From Parcubacteria group bacterium (GTDB taxonomy: Bacteria > Patescibacteria > ABY1 > Buchananbacterales > UBA6539), in NCBI GenBank assembly GCA_002687175.1, contig NYZP01000034.1:1-64000 (forward strand): 64,000 bases of DNA. The letters are read 5' to 3'. The stretch's first letter is position 1; each line of letters begins with the position of its first letter. The notes under the pieces are model-generated. The model was not told the origin of the DNA. It made no database searches and saw only the letters and a program-made list of their open reading frames with translations. Below are positions 53,083 through 61,875 of this stretch, in pieces. A program made the translations under genes and the position numbers.

Positions 53083-54684
53083 ATGAGAAAGATTTTCTTG
53101 ACAATATCAGGGGTTACCATATTTTCTCTGGCCTTAGGTTTGCCTTTGGCAGCCTTGGCAGCAGTTATAACTTTTGATGGTACTACAACTTTAGCTATGC
53201 CTAATGGTAGAAACGTGGATGTACTAACAGGCTCAACTGTTGAGGCCTTCACAGTTAATGACGACTCAACTCTTTCACTTGATTTAGCTAGCGATTCCAA
53301 CGTTAGTTTAGAGGCGACTGATAGCTGGATAATGTCAGTTTCTCCAGAAATTGCCCAAAACAGTTGTTCCGGCACAACCGCTTCAATGAACATAACTTCG
53401 GCTACGACCCAAACAGTGACTGTTACAATCAGTGGTGACCTTTGTGGTGCTGCTGGTGGTGGTCCTGGAGGAGGCGGTGGCGGTGGCGGTGGCGGCGGTG
53501 TCCCAGCTGTACCACCAACTGAGACCTCGGCGGTGATTAATGGTGGTAATGATCAAACGGACAGTGTTAATGTTACTTTAACTTTAGCGGCAACTTCGGC
53601 AACTCTTATGTTAGTTTCTAATACCTCCGATTTTTCTGATTCTGACTCCACTTGGGAAGATTATGCTACCTCTAAATCATGGACTCTAACTTCTGATTTA
53701 GGAACCAAAACAGTCTATGTTAAATATCGCAGTTCCAGTGGCGGTGAATCAGCAGCTGTTACAGATACTATTGAATTAGTAGCTGCTACTGAACCGGAAA
53801 GTTCCGATGTCAGTGGTTCTGCTGGCGGTAGTGTGAGTTTAAGTGATGATAGTGCAGCTGTTTCAGTACCAGCTGGCGCTATTACTGGAAGTGGTACAGT
53901 TAGTATTACCCCAACCACAAGTTATACTTCTCCTGGCGGCAGTGATAAAATTGTTGGTGGTAAAGTTTATGATTTACTCTTAACCGTTGACGGTTCAACA
54001 GTGGCTACTTTTGATGAATTTGTTACTTTAACTTTTAGTTACAATGACGGCGATGTTAGTGGTATTGATGAGTCAACTTTATCGATTAAATATTGGAGTG
54101 AGGCAACGGCCGAGTGGCTTGATTTAGGTGGTACTGTTGACTCAGATAATAATACAGTTACCGTTGAAACCGCTCACTTTACTCAGTTTGCTATTGTTGG
54201 ACAACAGTTATCTGGTGGTGGTGAACTTGTAAAATTGGAGTGTGCCGCAGATGCTGGTGTTAATGATCCCTGCAAAGCAGTCTATTATTTAGGTGACGAT
54301 GGTAAGCGGTATGTTTTCCCTAATGAAAAAACTTACAACACCTGGTACAGTGATTTCTCGTCAGTAACAACTATCAGTGCCGACGATTTAGCTACTTATA
54401 TGATTGGTGGCAATGTAACATATCGACCAGGAGTTAAATTGGTTAAGATTCAGACTAATTCAAAGGTTTACGCTATTAGCGGTGGCGGTGTCTTACGTTG
54501 GGTATCCACCGGAGAGGCTGCCGAAGGATTATACGGAAGTAGCTGGGCCAGTATGGTTGAAGATATTCCTGATGCTTTTTTCATTAATTACACTGAGGGG
54601 GCTGATATTGCGGAGACTGCTGATTATGATAAAGCGGCCATTTTGAATGTAGCTGTGGACATTAATACTGATAAAGGCTTGTAA
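53083..54684 (+). CDS. Secreted multidomain surface protein with Gly-rich linker
   Basis: This 533-residue protein has a signal peptide (1-27), a beta domain (~28-125), a long Gly run (~128-145), an Ig-like domain (~150-245), a ZU5-like beta domain (~250-375, SDDSAAVSVPAGAITGSGTV, then TAHFTQFAIVG) and a C-terminal domain (~385-515) with Trp/Tyr-rich motifs (KRYVFPNEKTYNTWY, YRPGVKLVKIQ, VYAISGGGVLRWV). I recognise the last only as a recurrent domain of secreted Patescibacteria proteins; its function is unknown. A strong terminator follows. Confidence 0.8.
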   Translation: MRKIFLTISGVTIFSLALGLPLAALAAVITFDGTTTLAMPNGRNVDVLTGSTVEAFTVNDDSTLSLDLASDSNVSLEATDSWIMSVSPEIAQNSCSGTTASMNITSATTQTVTVTISGDLCGAAGGGPGGGGGGGGGGGVPAVPPTETSAVINGGNDQTDSVNVTLTLAATSATLMLVSNTSDFSDSDSTWEDYATSKSWTLTSDLGTKTVYVKYRSSSGGESAAVTDTIELVAATEPESSDVSGSAGGSVSLSDDSAAVSVPAGAITGSGTVSITPTTSYTSPGGSDKIVGGKVYDLLLTVDGSTVATFDEFVTLTFSYNDGDVSGIDESTLSIKYWSEATAEWLDLGGTVDSDNNTVTVETAHFTQFAIVGQQLSGGGELVKLECAADAGVNDPCKAVYYLGDDGKRYVFPNEKTYNTWYSDFSSVTTISADDLATYMIGGNVTYRPGVKLVKIQTNSKVYAISGGGVLRWVSTGEAAEGLYGSSWASMVEDIPDAFFINYTEGADIAETADYDKAAILNVAVDINTDKGL

Positions 54685-54699
54685 AAATAAATTATTTAA

Positions 54700-54736
54700 A
54701 AAGAAGGTGCCATAATTTGGCACCTTCTTTTTTTTA
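54700..54736 (+). terminator. Strong terminator
   Basis: AAGAAGGTGCCA (54701-54712) pairs with TGGCACCTTCTT (54718-54729), followed by T residues. Confidence 0.9.
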
Positions 54737-54747
54737 GTAAAATATTG

Positions 54748-54753
54748 TATAAT
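54748..54753 (+). promoter_or_regulatory. -10 box of a probable leaderless transcript
   Basis: TATAAT at 54748-54753 ends 7 bases before ATG 54761, so transcription would start at or next to the start codon. No clear -35 because the terminator T-run occupies that position. Confidence 0.5.
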
Positions 54754-54760
54754 AATTTAT

Positions 54761-55108
54761 ATGGTTCCTAAAAGTTTAAACAAAAATAAATCAACAAATA
54801 GATCATCTCAGTCGCCTCAGTCGACTAACCAACAAATTTTGGAGCTCAGGAAATTGGTAGAAGAAAATTTAGAAGTTTCAAAAAAGTTGTTAGAGACTAA
54901 TGATAAACTTAGGCACTGGATTATTTTTCAACGTATTTGGACAGTGTTAAAATTATTAATAATTATCGTACCGTTAATTTTAGGAGCAATTTATCTACCG
55001 CCTTTACTAAGCCAGGCGATAGAACCTTATAAAGAACTCTTAAATCTGGGTCAAGGGGCTGATAGTTTAAATTTTATTGATCAGCTAAATGAAAAAATTA
55101 ATCAGTAG
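54761..55108 (+). CDS. Small membrane protein, unknown function
   Basis: This 115-residue protein has a polar Ser/Gln/Asn-rich N-terminus, a charged helix (~28-50, ILELRKLVEENLEVSKKLL, probably coiled coil), one membrane helix (~60-84, LLIIIVPLILGAIYLPPLL) and a polar tail. No family recognised. It overlaps ogt by 20 bases, so the two are probably translated together. Confidence 0.65.
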   Translation: MVPKSLNKNKSTNRSSQSPQSTNQQILELRKLVEENLEVSKKLLETNDKLRHWIIFQRIWTVLKLLIIIVPLILGAIYLPPLLSQAIEPYKELLNLGQGADSLNFIDQLNEKINQ

Positions 55109-55436
55109 TCAGTCAACTACAAGTTTGAGTGATTTTACTAAATTTGAACAACAGGTCCTAAAATCAGTTAATCAGATACCAATTGGAAAAGTGACGACAT
55201 ATGTCTATTTAGCTCAAGCAATTAATAATTCAAAGGCTTCCAGAGCAGTGGGTAATGCCTTGCATAAAAATCCTTGGGCACCAAAAGTTCCTTGTCACCG
55301 AGTAGTCAGGAGTGATGGTTTAATCGGTGGTTATGGTGGAGGAGTAAAAAAGAAATTATTACTTTTGCAAAGTGAAGGGATAGAGGTTGAAAAAAATAGA
55401 ATCAAAAATTTTAAACAATTGTTATACAAGTTTTAA
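55089..55436 (+). CDS. ogt: Methylated-DNA--protein-cysteine methyltransferase family
   Basis: This 115-residue protein is the DNA-binding/active-site domain alone. It has IPIGKVTTYVYLAQ, the helix-turn-helix region ASRAVGNALHKNP and the alkyl-acceptor motif VPCHRVVRSDGLIGGYGGG. The active Cys in PCHR is present, so it should repair O6-alkylguanine directly rather than being an alkyltransferase-like protein lacking Cys. The short N-terminus means that the usual first domain is absent, as in many small homologues. Confidence 0.92.
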   Translation: MKKLISSQSTTSLSDFTKFEQQVLKSVNQIPIGKVTTYVYLAQAINNSKASRAVGNALHKNPWAPKVPCHRVVRSDGLIGGYGGGVKKKLLLLQSEGIEVEKNRIKNFKQLLYKF

Positions 55437-55439
55437 TTT

Positions 55440-55838
55440 ATGTCAAAAAGAACAGTAAAAATTTTTTCGATATTTGTTGCGGTAGCTATTGTTGGCAGTT
55501 TGTTTATATATTTTTTTCGTGGCTACGGTGATAGGTTGGTTAGCAGTTTTATTTCGGAAATAACAATCTGTGGCAATATTGTCGATGAAGAAAGTTGCCA
55601 AGAAAAAAACTTTTGTGAAGGAATCTACGGTCCTAGTTGTCCCGGCTGTGAAGACTTGGAATTTAAACGTTGTCAAAGAGTACCATTAAATGCTTTAGTC
55701 CAAATGGAAGAGGAAAAAGTTTTATGTCAGGACACGGGAGGTGAGTGGTATACCAACAAGTTAGGAAATTTTTGTTTATGTCAACAAGCTGGGTTAAATA
55801 AAATTTTTGATAAGGAATTAGGTTGTATTAATAAATAA
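55440..55838 (+). CDS. Hypothetical membrane-anchored Cys-rich protein
   Basis: This 132-residue protein has one N-terminal membrane helix (~6-24, IFSIFVAVAIVGSLFIYFF) and an exported domain with about 11 Cys (ITICGNIVDEESCQEKNFC, GPSCPGCEDLEFKRC, FCLCQQ), probably disulfide-bonded. The CxxC-rich pattern recalls small extracellular knots in the large surface proteins of this window. No family recognised. It follows ogt after 3 bases and precedes prfB. Confidence 0.65.
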   Translation: MSKRTVKIFSIFVAVAIVGSLFIYFFRGYGDRLVSSFISEITICGNIVDEESCQEKNFCEGIYGPSCPGCEDLEFKRCQRVPLNALVQMEEEKVLCQDTGGEWYTNKLGNFCLCQQAGLNKIFDKELGCINK

Positions 55839-55851
55839 ATTTGGATCAACA

Positions 55852-56953
55852 ATGAAAAATATCAGCGAAAAATTTAATGAGCTGAAAAGTAAAATTTCAG
55901 CCACACGGAGGTTACTTTGACCTTAATGGTTTAAAAAAACAGATAAAAAAGTTTGAAGATGAGATGAGTAAGAAAAATTTTTGGCAGGATCAAGAAAGAG
56001 CAAAAAGCGTAAGTCAGCAAGCTGAAAATTTAAAATTAGTGATTGAACCATGGGAAAAATTGACTCAAGAAGTTACTGAAAATTTGGAATTTTCCCAAGA
56101 AGCTTTGGCCGAAGAAGACACTTCTTTAATTAAAGAATTAACCAAGGATTATAATCGTTTAATCAAAAAATTTGAGAAACTGGAGTTTCTCGTTTTGTTT
56201 TCCGAAAAGTATGATGTCAACGACGTCATCTTGTCTATTCATGCTGGTACCGGAGGAGTGGAGGCTCAAGATTGGACCGAAATGCTTTTACGAATGTACC
56301 TAAGATATTGTGAGCGAAAAAAATTAACCACAAAAATAATTGATGAGAGTCGTGGACAAGAAGCGGGGATTAAAAGTGTTACTTTAGAAATTTCTGGTGC
56401 TTATGCTTATGGAAATTTAAAATCCGAAGCCGGAGTACATCGTTTAGTGAGAATTTCACCATTTGATGCCGAGAAGATGCGCCACACCTCTTTTGCTTTA
56501 GTAGAGGTTTTGCCAGTCCTGTCCGATTTAGATCAAGTGGACATTAAGGAAAGTGAGCTAAAAATTGATACTATGAAGTCGTCCGGTCCTGGTGGTCAAG
56601 GTGTTAATACTACTGATTCAGCTGTGCGCATTACCCATTTACCATCTGGGATTGTGGTAAAGTGCCAAAATGAGCGATCTCAATTACAGAACAAAAAAAC
56701 GGCTTTGAAGCTGTTGCAGGCTAAATTAGCTAAATTGCAAGAGCAAGCCCAAGGCAAAGAATTGGCTAAAATTAGAGGAGAAATACTGGCAGCTCAGTGG
56801 GGAAACCAAATAAGGTCTTATGTTTTACAGCCCTACAAGATGGTTAAGGATCATCGGACTAATTTTGAGACTAAAGATCCTAGCAGAGTTTTAGACGGGG
56901 AACTTGACGATTTTAGTGAAAGTTATCTAAAATACATTAACAGCGCTAAATAG
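55852..56953 (+). CDS. prfB: Peptide chain release factor 2, with programmed +1 frameshift
   Basis: The gene starts at ATG 55852 and its first 22 codons end at an in-frame TGA (55918-55920) within CTT-TGA-C; skipping one T continues as DLNGLKKQIKKFEDEM into the long frame to 56953, giving 366 residues (join 55852-55917, 55919-56953). An internal Met at 55964 is therefore not the true start. The peptide-release motif is GPGGQGVN and the stop-recognition tripeptide SPF is in RISPFDAEK, so it reads UGA and UAA. Its presence argues for the standard code, in contrast to Gracilibacteria/Absconditabacteria, where UGA encodes Gly. Confidence 0.95.
55909..55921 (+). promoter_or_regulatory. RF2 programmed frameshift site
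   Basis: CGGAGG, TTA, CTT TGA C: a Shine-Dalgarno-like AGG three bases before the slippery CTT, then UGA followed by C, as in the well-known RF2 autoregulatory site. Low RF2 lets the ribosome pause and slip +1. Confidence 0.92.
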
Positions 56954-56979
56954 TAAAATATGGTAGAAATCTAATAATT

Positions 56980-57915
56980 ATGAAAATTTTAGTTACCGGT
57001 GGTGCCGGGTTTATCGGTTCACATTTATGTAAGTTTTTGATAGATCAGGGAAACCAAGTTGTTTGTTTAGACAATTTTTTCAGTGGTCAAAAAAGAAATA
57101 TTGAGCCTTTTTTGAATAACTCTAATTTTGAATTAATGGAGCATGATATTACTGTTCCCTTTGATGTTGAAGTTGAGCAAATTTACAATTTAGCTTGCCC
57201 GGCCTCACCTCTTTATTATCAAAAAAATCCAGTAGAAACTGTGCGGACTTCAGTCTTGGGAGCGATTAATGTTTTAGACCTTGCCAAAAAATTGGGCGGG
57301 ATAAAAGTTTTACAAGCTTCTACTTCAGAAGTTTATGGTGATCCGGAAATTCATCCCCAAACCGAGGAGTATAATGGCAACGTTAACCCGATTGGTCCAC
57401 GAGCATGTTATGATGAGGGTAAGCGTTGTGCGGAAACTTTATTTTTTAATTATAATCGTGAGCACAACATTCCCATTAAGGTCGTCAGAATTTTTAATAC
57501 TTATGGTCCGAACATGGCCCTTGATGATGGGCGAGTAGTTTCTAATTTTATCACCCAGGCCCTGCGGGGAAATAAATTAACTGTCCATGGTGATGGTAGT
57601 CATACTAGATCGTTTTGTTATGTATCTGATATGGTTGAGGGAATATATAAGATGATGTTATCAACTGATTTTACGGGGCCGGTTAATTTAGGTAATCCTG
57701 ACGAATTTACCATAAAAGAGTTGGCCGAAAAAATTACGGCAAAACTTGATGGCAGTATTTCTTATGACGCGGTGCCAGCTGAAGACAGAGAAGGGGATCC
57801 TGAAAGACGTAAACCAGATATTAGTTTGGCTAAGAATAAACTTGATTGGAAGCCAAATATTAAACTAGACGACGGTCTAGATAAAACTATTAATTATTTT
57901 AAAGAAGTAATATGA
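56980..57915 (+). CDS. UDP-glucuronate decarboxylase (UDP-xylose synthase) family
   Basis: This 311-residue short-chain dehydrogenase has the NAD-binding TGGAGFIGSHLC, NLACPASPLYYQKNP, STSEVYGDPEIHPQ, the catalytic Tyr-Lys in ACYDEGKRCAE, and RIFNTYGPNM with RSFCYVSDMVEG. These match UXS enzymes, which convert UDP-glucuronate to UDP-xylose. It overlaps the following epimerase gene by 4 bases. UDP-xylose or a related sugar may feed surface glycans; a GT39 protein is encoded 2.3 kb downstream. Confidence 0.9.
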   Translation: MKILVTGGAGFIGSHLCKFLIDQGNQVVCLDNFFSGQKRNIEPFLNNSNFELMEHDITVPFDVEVEQIYNLACPASPLYYQKNPVETVRTSVLGAINVLDLAKKLGGIKVLQASTSEVYGDPEIHPQTEEYNGNVNPIGPRACYDEGKRCAETLFFNYNREHNIPIKVVRIFNTYGPNMALDDGRVVSNFITQALRGNKLTVHGDGSHTRSFCYVSDMVEGIYKMMLSTDFTGPVNLGNPDEFTIKELAEKITAKLDGSISYDAVPAEDREGDPERRKPDISLAKNKLDWKPNIKLDDGLDKTINYFKEVI

Positions 57916-58826
57916 AATCATTAGTCACTGGAGGTGCTGGGTTTATTGGTAGTAATTGCGTTGATGCTTTAATTGATAAGGGTCACGAAGTTATTATCAT
58001 TGATAATCTTTCAACTGGGAAAAAAGAAAACATAAATTCTAAAGCTAAATTTATTGAAGCTGATATAACTAATCTTGAAGAAATTAAACCTCACTTTGAA
58101 GGAGTTGATTATGTTTTTCATTTTGCCGCTTTACCGCGTGTTCAAGTTTCAATTGAAGATCCAATCAGTACCCATAATATTAATATTAACGGAACTTTAA
58201 ATGTTTTGTTGGCTGCCAGAGATGCCAAGGTAAAACGTTTAGTTTATTCCGCCTCATCATCGGCTTATGGTGACAATGATCAAATGCCATTGCAAGAAGA
58301 TTTTTTGCCAGCTCCAATGAGCCCTTACGGTTTGCATAAGTACGTTGGTGAACATTATGCTCGGTTATTCTCTTTGCTTTATGGTTTGGAAACTGTCAGC
58401 CTACGTTACTTTAATGCTTATGGTCCGCGGATGGCTTTTGAAGGATCATATTTTACGGTGGTCGCTACTTTTTTATTGCAGAAAAAGCAAGGGAAAATAT
58501 TAACTATCGTTGGTGACGGTAACCAGACTCGTGATTTTACTTATGTTGGAGATATAGTAAATGCTAATATTGCAGCCGCCACTAGTACTAAGGTTGGTAA
58601 AGGAGAAGTGATAAATATTGGTGCCGGGAAAAATTATTCAGTTAATGAAATTGCTAAAAGAATCGGTGGGGAAACTACTAATATTGATCCACGTATTGAA
58701 CCAAAGGACACTCTAGCCGATAACACTAAAGCCAAGGAATTACTTGATTGGCAGCCAGAGGTTGATTTAGATGAAGGGTTAAAAAATAGCATTGATTGGT
58801 TTGATTCAGTTGATTATATAAATTAA
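57912..58826 (+). CDS. NAD-dependent sugar-nucleotide epimerase (WbpP/GalE type)
   Basis: This 304-residue extended SDR has TGGAGFIGSNCVDALI, HFAALPRVQVSIEDP, SASSSAYGDN, the catalytic Tyr-Lys in SPYGLHKYVGEHYA, and RYFNAYGPRM. The pattern fits UDP-glucose or UDP-GlcNAc 4-epimerases; the exact substrate cannot be read. ATGA overlap with the upstream decarboxylase indicates a joint function in nucleotide-sugar supply for the envelope. Confidence 0.88.
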   Translation: MKSLVTGGAGFIGSNCVDALIDKGHEVIIIDNLSTGKKENINSKAKFIEADITNLEEIKPHFEGVDYVFHFAALPRVQVSIEDPISTHNININGTLNVLLAARDAKVKRLVYSASSSAYGDNDQMPLQEDFLPAPMSPYGLHKYVGEHYARLFSLLYGLETVSLRYFNAYGPRMAFEGSYFTVVATFLLQKKQGKILTIVGDGNQTRDFTYVGDIVNANIAAATSTKVGKGEVINIGAGKNYSVNEIAKRIGGETTNIDPRIEPKDTLADNTKAKELLDWQPEVDLDEGLKNSIDWFDSVDYIN

Positions 58827-58833
58827 ATAAATT

Positions 58834-59373
58834 ATGGATAGAGACTATTTAGATCAAAGAATTCGTAAAATTCCCAATTTTCCTAAAGAGGGGATTTTAT
58901 TTTATGATGTTACAACTTTATTTGAAGATGGTGAGGCTTATAAAAAAGTTATTGATGAAATGTGCAAGAAATATGAAGGCCAACAGATTGATAAAGTTGT
59001 TGGTATTGATGCCCGTGGTTTTTTGTTGGCCTCAACCATAGCCTATAAATTAGGTGCCGGTGTATCAGTAGTTCGTAAAAAAGGTAAGTTGCCTTATAAA
59101 ACACGTTTATCTGTCTACGAGAAAGAGTATGGCCCGGACACTATAGAGATGCATGATGACACAATTAAGCCTGGTGAAAAAGTGATTATTGTTGATGATC
59201 TGTTAGCTACTGGTGGTACGATGCTGGCTTCAATAGATTTGGTTCAACAGCTTCAGGGAGAAATTATTGGTATTGATTTTATTATCAATCTTTCTTTTTT
59301 GCCAGGAATGGAAAAACTCAAAGATTATCGGGCTCATTTTTTAATTGATTACGACAACGAGGATATTAATTAA
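58834..59373 (+). CDS. apt: Adenine phosphoribosyltransferase
   Basis: This 179-residue enzyme converts adenine plus PRPP to AMP. It has the N-terminal IPNFPKEGILFYDVT, GIDARGFLLAST, VRKKGKLPYKT and the PRPP-binding motif IIVDDLLATGGTM. Directly followed by mtnP, which yields adenine, it forms a salvage pair. Confidence 0.96.
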   Translation: MDRDYLDQRIRKIPNFPKEGILFYDVTTLFEDGEAYKKVIDEMCKKYEGQQIDKVVGIDARGFLLASTIAYKLGAGVSVVRKKGKLPYKTRLSVYEKEYGPDTIEMHDDTIKPGEKVIIVDDLLATGGTMLASIDLVQQLQGEIIGIDFIINLSFLPGMEKLKDYRAHFLIDYDNEDIN

Positions 59374-59377
59374 AAAC

Positions 59378-60169
59378 ATGTCAGAGAAAAATATTAAAAT
59401 TGGAGTGATTGGTGGTTCAGGTCTTGATGACCCTAAATTGTTAACTGATTTTGAAGAGCTTGAGGTGGATACTAATTTTGGTAAGCCATCGTCAAAATTA
59501 ATTTCTGGAAAAATTGGTGATCGTCAAGTAGTATTTATTGCTCGTCATGGACAAGGTCATACTATTTCGCCAACTAAAGTTCCGTTTCGGGCAAATATTC
59601 AGGCCTTGAAAGACGTCGGCTGTTCGCATATCTTAGCGGCCACGGCTTGTGGGTCGTTACGTGAAGAATTAAAACCCGGTGATATTATTTTTTTAGATCA
59701 ATTTATTGATAATACAAAACTAAGAACCATAACTTTTTTTGAAGATTTTAAGGATAAGGTGGTTCATACTCCAATGGCTGAACCATTTTGTCATAACTTA
59801 CGTCAGATATTTATTGAAGCAGCTAAAAATTTAAGTTTGTCATTTCATGAAAAGGGCACAATGGTGACCATTGAAGGTCCGCGGTTTTCCACTAAGGCCG
59901 AATCACACATGTTCCGCAGCTGGGGAGCAGATCTTATTAACATGTCTACGGTACCAGAAGTAAGCTTAGCCAGAGAGATTGGTATTTGTTACAGTTCGGT
60001 AGCGATGTCAACTGATTATGATTGCTGGAAAGAAGATGAAGAACCAGTAACCTGGGAACAGATTAAAAAAATTATGGATCAAAATTCAGAAAATGTAAAA
60101 AAATTATTTTTGGAAGTTATACCCAAAATTAATTTTTATGACTGTAGTTGTAAAGGGACATTAGGATAA
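59378..60169 (+). CDS. mtnP: S-methyl-5'-thioadenosine phosphorylase
   Basis: ATG 59378 (MSEKNIKIGVIGGSGLDD) is taken as start; the frame extends to 59345 inside apt without support. The 263-residue enzyme splits methylthioadenosine to adenine and methylthioribose-1-phosphate. GGSGLDD, ARHGQGHTISPTKVPFRAN, EGPRFSTKAESHMFRSWGAD and MSTDYDCWKEDEEPV, with the SxDYDCW specificity stretch, fit MTA rather than purine nucleoside phosphorylase. Confidence 0.94.
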   Translation: MSEKNIKIGVIGGSGLDDPKLLTDFEELEVDTNFGKPSSKLISGKIGDRQVVFIARHGQGHTISPTKVPFRANIQALKDVGCSHILAATACGSLREELKPGDIIFLDQFIDNTKLRTITFFEDFKDKVVHTPMAEPFCHNLRQIFIEAAKNLSLSFHEKGTMVTIEGPRFSTKAESHMFRSWGADLINMSTVPEVSLAREIGICYSSVAMSTDYDCWKEDEEPVTWEQIKKIMDQNSENVKKLFLEVIPKINFYDCSCKGTLG

Positions 60170-60189
60170 TCAACAATTAGAATTTTAAA

Positions 60190-61872
60190 ATGATTTTTAG
60201 CTCGCCTAAAACTCGAACCATCTTTATTGTTATTTTTTTAGTAGCGACGATTCTACGTTTGTGGTCTTTGAGTTCAGCCGACATGTTCAATGATGAAGTT
60301 TATTATGGTTTAAGGTCGATTGGCTATATTGATTATGTTGGCCTAACCACTCAAACTACGCCAATTGATTGGTTTGATCCTTTACCTAAATGGACTAGGC
60401 TTTCTTTTCATGATCATCCACCTCTGGTGTTTTTTATCCAACATATCTTTTTTAGTCTTTTTGGCGTATCGGTTTTTGTCACCAGATTACCGTTTGTTTT
60501 GGCCGGGTTGATTTCTATTTTTTTAATTTTTATAATAAGCAAAAAATTATTTGATGAAAGAACCGCCTTGGTCGCTTCGGCTTTAGCAGCCATATTATCT
60601 TTGTCGGTTTGGGTTTCACGGCTGGCCTTAATGGAATCAATGGTAATAATGCTTATTCTGATAGCTTGGTATTTATTCCTAAAAGTTTTGGAAGATAAGA
60701 AGTATTTTTATTATTGGGGCGCAGTAATTGGTCTATGTTTTTTAGCTAAATACACAACTTTTCCCATCCTGATTGTTTTTTTAATTTATTTGGCAGTTTA
60801 TAAGCGTCAGGTTTTCAAAAACTACCGTATTTATTTGAGTCTTCTGTTGGCGTTAGTTATTTTTAGTCCAGTGTTGATTTATAATATTTTACTATTTCAA
60901 AATACTGGACATTTTGATTTACAAATTGCCGCTTTTCTTAATCAAGATGTGCCTGAATGGCAAACTTTAACTGACAAGATATCTGGGGGGCCAATTGATA
61001 ATTTTTTGGCTATTGGTCCGGGATTGCTGGGGGCTTTTTCTCCGGCCAGCTTGACCCTTTTAATTTTGGCGGTATTTTTCTCACTTGTTAAATGGTTGAA
61101 GCGAAAAGAGTCCAGCCCGTTTTTGTTAGTTTTATTTTTAGCATTTTATTTTTTATTATTCATTGCTATCAAATCTCCTCCACGTTTCATTACTCTTATT
61201 TTTCCTTTTGTTGTAATTTTAATTGCCTATTGTTTAACAGCGGTATGGAATAATACTGATGGTGTGAAAAATATTTTTTTAGGTATTGGAATAGCTTTAT
61301 TTTTTATTTATGAATTATTTTTTTCAATCAACACCAATTTAACTATCATTTCTTATGGTCTACCTAACATAACATTTTCGATGGTTAGACCTTTTTCTTC
61401 TGATTTTGCGGTGAGTAAGCTTGATAAATATTTAACTGATGAATTATCTGGCACAACCTCAGCGGTGATTCCACAAAGTGGCAACAATTTTTTGGATGAA
61501 TTTATTGCTAATCGAGCTAACAAAGTTGATTTAAGTAAAACACCAGCTTATACTTTGTTTGTTTATGACACTCGGCTTTCGGAAATCGTGACCCTCTGGC
61601 TTTTCGAGAGACGATTTATCTACGACGCCATTCCCACAACTTATTCTGATGATTTTATGAAGCTACTTGATGCCAAGGGTCAAAATACTTTTAACAATTA
61701 CAATATCTATTATATTACCGGTACCACTTTTGCTCAGTGGCGCCAGGCTTATGCCGTTAAAACTCAATCAATTGAACTGGAAAATCGTTTAATTTCTCAA
61801 GGTTTAGAACCAGACATAATTTACAACAATTCAAATGTACCAATCTTTAAAGTTTATAAATTTAGTTTTTAA
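60190..61872 (+). CDS. GT39/PMT-like membrane glycosyltransferase
   Basis: This 560-residue protein has about ten to twelve membrane helices. An acidic motif in the first loop (DMFNDEVYYG), then FHDHPPLVFFIQHIFFSLFG, TRLPFVLAGLISIFLIF and SRLALMESM match lipid-phosphosugar-dependent GT-C transferases (GT39/ArnT/PMT). The C-terminal ~170 residues are soluble. It would transfer a sugar from a lipid carrier to protein or glycan on the outer face. It interrupts an otherwise nucleoside-salvage gene run. Confidence 0.87.
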   Translation: MIFSSPKTRTIFIVIFLVATILRLWSLSSADMFNDEVYYGLRSIGYIDYVGLTTQTTPIDWFDPLPKWTRLSFHDHPPLVFFIQHIFFSLFGVSVFVTRLPFVLAGLISIFLIFIISKKLFDERTALVASALAAILSLSVWVSRLALMESMVIMLILIAWYLFLKVLEDKKYFYYWGAVIGLCFLAKYTTFPILIVFLIYLAVYKRQVFKNYRIYLSLLLALVIFSPVLIYNILLFQNTGHFDLQIAAFLNQDVPEWQTLTDKISGGPIDNFLAIGPGLLGAFSPASLTLLILAVFFSLVKWLKRKESSPFLLVLFLAFYFLLFIAIKSPPRFITLIFPFVVILIAYCLTAVWNNTDGVKNIFLGIGIALFFIYELFFSINTNLTIISYGLPNITFSMVRPFSSDFAVSKLDKYLTDELSGTTSAVIPQSGNNFLDEFIANRANKVDLSKTPAYTLFVYDTRLSEIVTLWLFERRFIYDAIPTTYSDDFMKLLDAKGQNTFNNYNIYYITGTTFAQWRQAYAVKTQSIELENRLISQGLEPDIIYNNSNVPIFKVYKFSF

Positions 61873-61875
61873 ATT

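Noticed and set aside
55964..56953. prfB starting at the internal Met 55964
   Set aside because: The upstream 22 codons, slippery CTT TGA C and the continuing homologous frame show that the gene starts at 55852 with a programmed frameshift.
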